Assembly (NCBI RefSeq): GCF_913774285.1 | Contig: NZ_CAJYHX010000002.1 | Span: 1-64,000, forward strand | Source of the DNA: an uncultured Sphingomonas sp. | GTDB lineage: Bacteria; Pseudomonadota; Alphaproteobacteria; Sphingomonadales; Sphingomonadaceae | Direction: 5' to 3' | DNA: 64,000 bases | Program-made: the position numbers and the translations under genes | Notes under the pieces: generated by a model | The model's input: the letters and a program-made list of their open reading frames with translations, nothing else | The model's database searches: none | Told to the model about the DNA's origin: nothing | Part shown: positions 52,374 through 59,093 of the stretch, one piece after another | Position numbering within the stretch: position 1 is the stretch's first letter | Layout: every line of letters starts with the position of its first letter

Positions 52374-53003
52374 TTACCGCTGCTTCATGCCCCGCACGCG
52401 GTGCCAGATGTAGAACGCGACCAGCCCGACCAGTACGACGCCGATCAGCGCGTCGGCGCTGTGGAAGGCGGCCTTCATCCGCGGATCGCTGTCCCACTTT
52501 TCGCCCAGCGTCATGCCCACCCAGGCAAGGCCGAAGCACCAGGGCCAGCTGCCGATAAAGGTATAGACGTGGAACGGCACCAGCTTCATCCGCGCGACGC
52601 CGGCCGGGAAGGCGATGAACGAGCGGATCACCGGCAGCAGCCGGCCGATCAGCACCGCGATGCTGCCATAGCGCGCGAAGAAGCGGTCCGCCGCGTCGAT
52701 CTCGCCCGGGCCGATCAGCACATATTTGCCCCAGCGCAGCGCCAGCGGCCGGCCGCCGCGCTTGCCGACCTCATAGGCGACGATCGAGCCGAGGTTGCAG
52801 CCGATCGCGCCAGCAGTGGCCGCCAGGTAGAGATCGAACCGGCCGGTCGAGACCAGATAGCCGGCGAACGGCATGATGATCTCCGACGGCAGCGGGATGC
52901 ACGCGGATTCGATCGCCATCAGCACGGCGATGCCGAGATAGCCGCCGCTCGAGATGACCCAGATGGTGAAGGTGGCAAGGATGCCCAGAATCTTTTCGAC
53001 CAT
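52374..53003 (-). CDS. DedA-family inner-membrane protein
   Basis: The 209-residue DedA-family (VTT-type) protein starts VEKILGILATFTIWVISSGG. Conserved motifs: AIESACIPLPSEIIMPFAGY (the E..P.P.E.. loop, about 28-47), GCNLGSIVAYEVGKRGGRPL (G-x3-G-x4-Y-x2-G), FARYGSIAVLIGRLLPVIRS and FIAFPAGVARMKLVPFHVYT. DedA proteins are implicated in lipid scrambling and in resistance to membrane stress. ATG 53003 starts the frame; a longer upstream frame has no support. It ends next to the palindromic repeat; the plus-strand GH127 gene is divergent. Confidence 0.92.
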   Translation of the reverse strand: MVEKILGILATFTIWVISSGGYLGIAVLMAIESACIPLPSEIIMPFAGYLVSTGRFDLYLAATAGAIGCNLGSIVAYEVGKRGGRPLALRWGKYVLIGPGEIDAADRFFARYGSIAVLIGRLLPVIRSFIAFPAGVARMKLVPFHVYTFIGSWPWCFGLAWVGMTLGEKWDSDPRMKAAFHSADALIGVVLVGLVAFYIWHRVRGMKQR

Positions 53004-53141
53004 GCGCGCTTGGTTGGGGCAGGCGGGCGCGTTTGGGAAGCCGCTTTTTTTGCGCGGTGCAGCGAAAGCCGTGCGGGGTTGGCGGCGAGGAACGGCTCTG
53101 ATAACCCGGAGTAAATCGACCGAGCGGAGAGGGTATCGGGA

Positions 53142-55079
53142 ATGACGATCGAAACGTCGCGGCGAGGATTTCTCGCCGGCACGGGCAGCGGCGCGGTCGC
53201 GATCGGCGGACTGGGCGTGCCGCTTCCGGCCACAGCGGAGACCGCCCCGGCGCTCGCCGCGACGGCGAAGCTCCAGCCGTTCGACATGGCGGACGTAACG
53301 CTGGGCGAGGGGCCCTTCCTTCACGCCCAGCGCGCGACCGAGGCCTATCTGCTCCGGCTCGAGCCCGATCGGCTGCTCCACCAGTTCCGGGTCAATGCCG
53401 GCCTTAGCCCCAAGGCCCCCGCCTATGGCGGCTGGGAATCCGATCCGCTCTGGGCCGACATCCATTGCCAGGGGCATACGCTCGGCCATTATCTCTCGGC
53501 CTGCGCGCTCGCCTTCCGCTCGACCGCCAAGCCCGAATACAAGAAGCGCATCGACTATATCGCGACCGAACTCGGCGGCTGCCAGGACGCGGCGAAGAGC
53601 GGCCTCGTCACCGCCTTCCCCGATGGCGCGGCAGTGGTCGCGGCGCATCTGCGCGGCGAGAAGATCAGCGGCGTGCCCTGGTATACGCTGCACAAGGTCT
53701 ATGCGGGCCTGCGCGACGGCGCGCTGCTCGCCGACAGCGCCCCCGCCCGCACGACGCTGCTGCGGCTGGCCGATTGGGGCGTGGTGGCGTGCCGGCCGCT
53801 GACTGACGCGCAGTTCGAGGCGATGCTCGAAACCGAGCATGGCGGGATGAACGAGGTCTATGCCGATCTCTACGCGATGACCGGCAAGGCCGACTATCGC
53901 ACGCTGTCCGAGCGCTTCTCGCACAAGGCGCTGCTGACCCCGCTCGCCAAGGCGCAGGACCATCTCGACGGGCTCCACGCCAATACCCAGGTGCCGAAGG
54001 TGGTCGGCTTCCACCGCGTCTACGAGACGACCGGCGACGCCAGCTATCGCGACGCCGCGGCCTTCTTCTGGAAGACGGTGGCGGAAACCCGCTCCTTCGC
54101 CACCGGCGGGCACGGCGACAACGAGCATTTCTTCGCAATGGCGGACTTCGAGAGCCACGTCTTCTCGGCCAAGGGATCGGAGACCTGCTGCCAGCACAAC
54201 ATGCTCAAGCTCACCCGCAGCCTGTTCCTCCACGAACCGCGCCCCGAATATGCCGACTATTACGAGCGGACGCTGTTCAACGGCATCCTCGCCTCGCAGG
54301 ACCCGGACAGCGGCATGGCGACCTATTTCCAGGGCGCGCGGCCGGGCTACATGAAGCTGTACCACACCCCCGAGCACAGCTTCTGGTGCTGCACCGGCAC
54401 CGGCATGGAAAACCATGTGAAGTACCGGGATTCGATCTACTTCCACGACGACCGCGTGCTCTATGTGAACCTGTTCCTGCCCTCGACGGTGCGCTGGCGG
54501 GAGAAGGGCGCCGAGCTGGTGCAGGAGACCCGCTTCCCCGAGGAGCCGCGCACCACGCTGCGCTGGAAGCTGGCCCGGCCGACCGATCTCACGCTCAACC
54601 TGCGCCACCCGCGCTGGAGCCGCACCGCCATTGTGCGGGTGAACGGCCAGGTCGCGGCGCGCTCGGTGGCGCCCGGCAGCCGGGTCGAAGTTGCGCGGAG
54701 CTGGCGTGACGGCGACACGGTGGAACTCCAGCTGGTGATGGAGCCCGGCTTCGAGCGCGCCCCCGCCGCGCCCGACGTGGTTGCGTTCACCTATGGTCCG
54801 CTGGTGCTGGCGGGCGCGCTGGGCCGCCAGGGGCTCGCCCCGGGCGCGGACATCGTCGTCAACGAGCGGGAATATGGCCGGTACAATGACGGGCCGGTGC
54901 AGGTGCCGGTGCTCGCGGGCGATCCGGCCACGCTGGCGGCGGCGATCCGGCCGGGTGCCAAGCCGCTGGAGTTCACCCTCGCCGCAGCCGACGGCGCGCC
55001 GGTGCGGCTGATCCCCTATCACCGCATCGCGCATGAGCGCTACGCCACCTACTGGAAGCTCGCGCCCGCACGGGCCTGA
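53142..55079 (+). CDS. GH127 beta-L-arabinofuranosidase-like enzyme with Tat signal
   Basis: The 645-residue exported glycosidase has a twin-arginine signal SRRGFLAGTGSGAVAIGGLG. The family glycoside hydrolase 127/DUF1680 body has LHAQRATEAYLLRLEPDRLL, GWESDPLWADIHCQGHTLGH and LETEHGGMNEVYADLYAMTG. Zn/nucleophile residues are complete: E347-T-C349 (GSETCCQHNMLKL) and C416-C417 (SFWCCTGTGMENH), equivalent to Glu-Cys-Cys-Cys of HypBA1. It should remove beta-L-arabinofuranose from plant glycans. A Tat route suits a periplasmic metal-containing enzyme. GGAGAGGG precedes the ATG. Confidence 0.9.
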   Translation: MTIETSRRGFLAGTGSGAVAIGGLGVPLPATAETAPALAATAKLQPFDMADVTLGEGPFLHAQRATEAYLLRLEPDRLLHQFRVNAGLSPKAPAYGGWESDPLWADIHCQGHTLGHYLSACALAFRSTAKPEYKKRIDYIATELGGCQDAAKSGLVTAFPDGAAVVAAHLRGEKISGVPWYTLHKVYAGLRDGALLADSAPARTTLLRLADWGVVACRPLTDAQFEAMLETEHGGMNEVYADLYAMTGKADYRTLSERFSHKALLTPLAKAQDHLDGLHANTQVPKVVGFHRVYETTGDASYRDAAAFFWKTVAETRSFATGGHGDNEHFFAMADFESHVFSAKGSETCCQHNMLKLTRSLFLHEPRPEYADYYERTLFNGILASQDPDSGMATYFQGARPGYMKLYHTPEHSFWCCTGTGMENHVKYRDSIYFHDDRVLYVNLFLPSTVRWREKGAELVQETRFPEEPRTTLRWKLARPTDLTLNLRHPRWSRTAIVRVNGQVAARSVAPGSRVEVARSWRDGDTVELQLVMEPGFERAPAAPDVVAFTYGPLVLAGALGRQGLAPGADIVVNEREYGRYNDGPVQVPVLAGDPATLAAAIRPGAKPLEFTLAAADGAPVRLIPYHRIAHERYATYWKLAPARA

Positions 55080-55130
55080 CGCGGCGACGCGCGCGCCGGG
55101 CAGCCTCGGGCCGCCCGGCGCGGCGCGCGC

Positions 55131-55670
55131 TCAGGCGGTCGCCATCGCGCCGGGCCGGATGCGGCTGCGACGCCGCAACGCGGTACCGGCAAGGCCGAAG
55201 CCGGTGATCAGCAGCGCCCATTGCCCGGGCTCCGGCACCGCGGTGATCCCCAGATAATATGTCACCGTCGTATCCGGGTCTCCGTAAAAGTTGAAATCGG
55301 CACCGACCCCATTGTAATAGCCGTATTCGACGATGTCGCCGAAGACGTGCGTATAGGGTTGGTTTACCGTCCACTGCACGGAACCGGACCTTGTCGGTGT
55401 GTAATATTCGCGGGTATCGTCGTAATAGCCGTCGTTGCCGCCGAGATACTCTCCCGTCGCAATATCGAAATAGTTGTAATGAAGTTCGGTGTGGATCGTC
55501 ACATCGAACGCGACGGGCGCGCTGAACGCGAAACTCAGCTGATATTTCCCCGGCCCGAACGGGATGGGTACGGAGACATAGTCGAAGCCGGGGACGGTTC
55601 CGACATAAGTGGTTGCGAAGGCCGGCGTCGCGAACACCAGCAGCAGCAGTGCCAAGAGCTTTCTTGCCAT
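55131..55670 (-). CDS. PEPxxWA-CTERM sorting-domain protein
   Basis: The 179-residue secreted protein has a signal peptide (ARKLLALLLLVFATPAFATT) and a beta-rich middle with many Tyr (YNYFDIATGEYLGGNDGYYD, EYYTPTRSGSVQWTVNQPYT). It has the C-terminal anchor AVPEPGQWALLITGFGLAGT followed by ALRRRSR, the PEPxxWA form of the PEP-CTERM tag typical of sphingomonads. The tag directs processing by exosortase and attachment in the envelope or extracellular matrix. The body matches no family I can name. It starts at ATG 55670, convergent with the GH127 gene. Confidence 0.85.
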   Translation of the reverse strand: MARKLLALLLLVFATPAFATTYVGTVPGFDYVSVPIPFGPGKYQLSFAFSAPVAFDVTIHTELHYNYFDIATGEYLGGNDGYYDDTREYYTPTRSGSVQWTVNQPYTHVFGDIVEYGYYNGVGADFNFYGDPDTTVTYYLGITAVPEPGQWALLITGFGLAGTALRRRSRIRPGAMATA

Positions 55671-56082
55671 GGTTCCCCCTGGGGAAATGCAGGTTGGTCG
55701 GGCACGCTCGTGCCGCGTTCGATCAGTTGGACCCGGATGGCGAGCTTGGGGATTGCGCCTGTATGCACATCGTCGATTCGCTGTTTACCAAAAGTGCGGC
55801 GAATCGATGCAGTTGTCGCTAACTTTGGTGAATCTCGGGACGCTGCGCGATCAAGCGTTCCGCCCGATCCGACTGCCGCCTGCACCGGCGGGGGCAGGTC
55901 ACCAACAAAAATTTGTCCGGCTCTGCCGCCCCCTGCGTCTTCCTAGCTGAACGTCGACACGGAGCGTGGCCCGCGCCGCGATCCTCTCGCCCGATTTGAA
56001 GAATCTCCAGGTCGCGGGCGGTCCCTCGCGGCCACTGGACGCATGTAACGCGCAGCCGCTCTGGGACCTGCATGGAGATCGT
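55671..56082. other. Intergenic region upstream of the NLP gene
   Basis: About 410 bases between divergent genes. There is a moderately AT-rich patch near 55785-55920 (AAAAGTGCG, CAACAAAAATTTG), likely containing promoter elements. I see no gene, repeat or RNA structure I can support. Confidence 0.4.
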
Positions 56083-56946
56083 ATGACAAAGGGACGTACA
56101 ACCGCCACCACCCGTCCTCTTCTGCCCAGGGCGGCGCTGACCGCACTCGTGCTGCTGCCGTTCCAGGCGGCGCACGCGCAGGGCTGGCCGGCCCCCGTCG
56201 CGCCGCTGCCCGAACGGGCCACCGCGCTCGACAAGCGCTTCCAGCCCGCGCTCGATTTCGACACCGACGTCTGCTTCAACGTGCCCGCGGTGAACGCCTC
56301 GGGCGCGATCAGCGCCAAGGCCTCGACCTACGCGACCAAGCCGCCTGCCTCCTGCCGTAACCCCGATTATCTGCGCACCAGCAATGCCTATGTGCGCACC
56401 CGCTGCAACAACGGCTATTGCGCGCGGGTCTATGCCTATTTCTGGCAGGCGGACTTCTCGCACGCGTACGATTGGGAGACGATCATCGTCTGGACCACCG
56501 ATGCCGGCGCCAATAGCAATGTCGTTGGCGTCACCCGCGGCGCGCATGGCAAATGGGAGACGCGCGCCACCAGGGACGGCCAGCTCCGCTTCCAGAGCGA
56601 TGCGACCGGCAACCAGCATGTGAAGATGGTCTATCACTACGAGACGCTGGGCTTCTCGCACCTGTTCCGCTTCTCGAAGACCGATGGCGGGGACGAGCCG
56701 CCCGAGAACGGCACCGGCAGCTGGGTGGTGCAGCCGCTGGTCGGCTGGAACGGCTATCCTTCGCTCGCGGTGCGCAACGCGGTGGCGAACTACGACTTCG
56801 GCAGCGGCAATTTCGAGATCGGCGATGCGCGCTTTGCCGGGTCGCTGAAGGCGGCGCTCAACACCGGCATCACGCCGGGCTTCAACCCCGACGTCGATGC
56901 CGGGGCGGACTCGCCCGGCTGCCCGGCCGGTTCGACGATCTGCTGA
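56083..56946 (+). CDS. Nep1-like protein (NLP/NPP1 family), predicted secreted cytolysin
   Basis: The 287-residue secreted protein has a signal peptide ending AAHAQ near residue 33. NLP features: FDTDVCFNVPAVNASGAIS with Asp62 and Cys64, a second Cys91 (SCRNPDYLRTSNAYVRT), VYAYFWQADFSHAYDWETII and VVQPLVGWNGYPSLAVRNAV near the C-terminus. The GHRHDWE heptapeptide is S-H127-A-Y-D130-W-E132, so the metal-ligand positions His, Asp and Glu remain and the second His is Tyr. In oomycete and bacterial phytopathogens NLPs bind plant sphingolipid headgroups and lyse cells; here activity is inference. ATG 56083 has GGAG upstream. Confidence 0.85.
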   Translation: MTKGRTTATTRPLLPRAALTALVLLPFQAAHAQGWPAPVAPLPERATALDKRFQPALDFDTDVCFNVPAVNASGAISAKASTYATKPPASCRNPDYLRTSNAYVRTRCNNGYCARVYAYFWQADFSHAYDWETIIVWTTDAGANSNVVGVTRGAHGKWETRATRDGQLRFQSDATGNQHVKMVYHYETLGFSHLFRFSKTDGGDEPPENGTGSWVVQPLVGWNGYPSLAVRNAVANYDFGSGNFEIGDARFAGSLKAALNTGITPGFNPDVDAGADSPGCPAGSTIC

Positions 56947-57008
56947 TCGCCACGGTCCCCGCGTCGGCTTCGGACGGCGCGGGGAATTCCGACATGGGAG
57001 TGCAGGAC

Positions 57009-57467
57009 ATGAAGAAATTGCCGCTGCTGGTCGCAGGCGCCGCGCTGGGGGCGCTGCTCGCGGGCTCTGCGCTGTTCGGCAGTGCGGGGTCGTCGCCGCC
57101 ACCGACGGCGCAGGGCGTTGTCATGATCGCCGTACGGCCGGCCCCGGTCTCACCGGCGGCGGCAGCGGCACCGGTCGCGACGGGTGCTGCACCCGCGCAG
57201 GTCGAGGCGCGGGTCCGCCGCGCCTATTCGCTGCTGCGCGACGTGGCCTTCCGTTGCGACGCGCGCGGATGCGCCGTCACCGCGACGATCCCGCCGCCCA
57301 CCGACGAGGCGTTCCTCGCCACCCGGCAGGAGCTGCTGCTCGGCGGGCTGGCGCGCGAAGCGGCGGCGACGGGCTATGCCGCCACCGGCCCGGTGCAGAT
57401 GGAGGAGATTTCGGAGAACCTGTTCCACATCCGCCTCGCGGTCACCCCGGCGCCGCCGCGCGGCTGA
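57009..57467 (+). CDS. Secreted small protein of unknown function
   Basis: The 152-residue protein starts KKLPLLVAGAALGALLAGSA, a signal peptide or single N-terminal anchor. An Ala/Pro linker follows, then a domain from about residue 65 (QVEARVRRAYSLLRDVAFRC, two Cys in FRCDARGC, PTDEAFLATRQELLLGGLAR). Two Cys four residues apart could form a disulphide. No family was recognised. ATG 57009 has GGAG eight bases upstream; an ATG 15 bases earlier is possible. It lies 62 bases after the NLP gene on the same strand, so the two may be cotranscribed. Confidence 0.65.
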   Translation: MKKLPLLVAGAALGALLAGSALFGSAGSSPPPTAQGVVMIAVRPAPVSPAAAAAPVATGAAPAQVEARVRRAYSLLRDVAFRCDARGCAVTATIPPPTDEAFLATRQELLLGGLAREAAATGYAATGPVQMEEISENLFHIRLAVTPAPPRG

Positions 57468-57590
57468 GCCCTGCGGCCGCCCCGTCTGTGCCGGAGGAGG
57501 ACAGCCGCCGCGGCGCATCCCGCCGCGCCGATTGACGCGTGCGGCCCCCGGTGAATAGCTGGGCCGTACAGATCAACCTGGGGGGCATGA

Positions 57591-59048
57591 ATGATAATCG
57601 GCAGGCGCGCATTGCTTCGCGCGGGGGGCAGTGCGTCCTCCGCCTTCGCACTAGCATTGGCGGGCTGCAGCGGCGGCGGATCCTCGATGCCGGCCCAACC
57701 GGCGAACCAGCCGCCGGCGTTCAGCTCTGCGGCCAGCGCCAGCGTCGCCGAGAACGTCACCGGCCCTGTCTATCAGGCGGTGGCCAGCGATCCGAACGGC
57801 GATGCGCTGACCTATGCGATCGTCGGCGGTGCCGATGCCGCGCGCTTCACCCTCTCCGCGACGGGGCAGCTCGCCTTCGTCGATCCGCCCAATTACGATC
57901 TGCCGGCGGATGCGGACCGGAACAACGTCTACGAGGTGCAGATCGGCGCCAGCGACGGCAAGGCCTCCACCACCCTCGCCGTGGCGGTGACGGTCACCAA
58001 TTCCAAGGAAGGCGTGTACCTGCACCGGCTGGGCACGGGCTTCACCGACCCGGTGGCGATCGCCTCGAAGGACCCGGCGACGATGCTGGTCGCGGAGAAG
58101 GCCGGGGCGATCTACAGCCTCAACATGGTCACCGGCGTGAAGACGCTGCTGCTGCAGCTGGGCAATGTCGGCCCGGTGGGCGTCGTCGCGATGTCCTACG
58201 GGCCGGGGGCCTTCATCGACGGCAGCTTCTTCGTGATGTACACCACGCAGACCGGCTTTCTCGTCGTCACTCATTTCGCGCGGAACAGCAGCGGCACCTA
58301 TTATGAGGACGCGGCGCGGCCGGTGCTTGCGATCAACGCGCCGAACTATGCCGGGGGCGGTGCGCTCATCTACGCGTCCGAAGCGCTCTATGCCGCGATC
58401 GGCGACGGCGGCGGCATCGGCGATCCCAGCGGCAGCGCGCAGAACGATTCCTCGATGCTGGGCAAGCTGCTGCGCATCGTCACCAACCCCGATCCCTATG
58501 CGGGAGCGGCGCCTGCCCCCTATCTGGTCTCCACCGTGGCCAAGGGGCTGCATCGGCCGCGCGGCGGCATGGGCTATTTCGCGGGCACCGTCTTCGCCGA
58601 TCGCGGGCAGGACCTCGCCGAGGAAATCGACCTGCTCCCGCTGAACACCAGCGGCGCCAATTTCGGCTGGCCGTACAAGGAAGGCTCGCGCAGCGTTGCA
58701 GGCACGCCGCCGGCCGGGCTGACCGATCCCGTGCTCGAATATTACCGCACCGGCGGGCTGCGCACGGGCCACGCGATCATCGGCGGGGCGCTGGGGCCGG
58801 GCGCGGTGGCGTCGCTGCGCGACCAGTTCCTGTTCGCCGACGAAAGCGGCGCGATCTTCACGGTCAAGACGAGCGCGATCGCCGCAGGGAAGACGCTGGT
58901 CAGCGACGTGTTCGAACGTCGCGACGCCGATTTCGCGCCCACCATCGGCACGCTGACGCACCCGGTGGTGCTCTATTATTCGGTCGACGCCCAGCTGTTC
59001 CTGGTCGATGCGGGCGGCGACATTTTCCGCATCGAGGCGGGATCCTGA
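57591..59048 (+). CDS. Cadherin-like / PQQ sugar dehydrogenase-like lipoprotein
   Basis: The 485-residue lipoprotein has an Arg-rich n-region IGRRALLRAGG and lipobox LAGC near residue 26. A cadherin-type beta-sandwich (about 45-135) has AVASDPNGDALTYAIVGGAD and ARFTLSATGQLAFVDPPNYD, ending AVAVTVTNSKEGV. A six-bladed GSDH-like propeller follows (VAIASKDPATMLVAEKAGAI, IGDGGGIGDPSGSAQND, LLPLNTSGANFGWPYKEGSR, GHAIIGGALGPGAVASLRDQ, FLFADESGAIFTV). The His-Arg-Asn motif of active sugar dehydrogenases is not clearly present, so catalysis is uncertain. GGGGGG lies just before the ATG. A GC hairpin at 59054-59086 ends the unit. Confidence 0.78.
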   Translation: MIIGRRALLRAGGSASSAFALALAGCSGGGSSMPAQPANQPPAFSSAASASVAENVTGPVYQAVASDPNGDALTYAIVGGADAARFTLSATGQLAFVDPPNYDLPADADRNNVYEVQIGASDGKASTTLAVAVTVTNSKEGVYLHRLGTGFTDPVAIASKDPATMLVAEKAGAIYSLNMVTGVKTLLLQLGNVGPVGVVAMSYGPGAFIDGSFFVMYTTQTGFLVVTHFARNSSGTYYEDAARPVLAINAPNYAGGGALIYASEALYAAIGDGGGIGDPSGSAQNDSSMLGKLLRIVTNPDPYAGAAPAPYLVSTVAKGLHRPRGGMGYFAGTVFADRGQDLAEEIDLLPLNTSGANFGWPYKEGSRSVAGTPPAGLTDPVLEYYRTGGLRTGHAIIGGALGPGAVASLRDQFLFADESGAIFTVKTSAIAAGKTLVSDVFERRDADFAPTIGTLTHPVVLYYSVDAQLFLVDAGGDIFRIEAGS

Positions 59049-59053
59049 CCGTC

Positions 59054-59086
59054 GCGCCCCGCCCCGGCATGTACCGGGGCGGGGCG
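59054..59086. terminator. GC-rich hairpin between convergent genes (probable bidirectional terminator)
   Basis: CGCCCCGCCCCGG pairs with CCGGGGCGGGGCG around a short loop, between the stop codons of two convergent genes. There is no U-tract, so termination is inferred from position and stem strength. Confidence 0.45.
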
Positions 59087-59093
59087 GGGTGCC

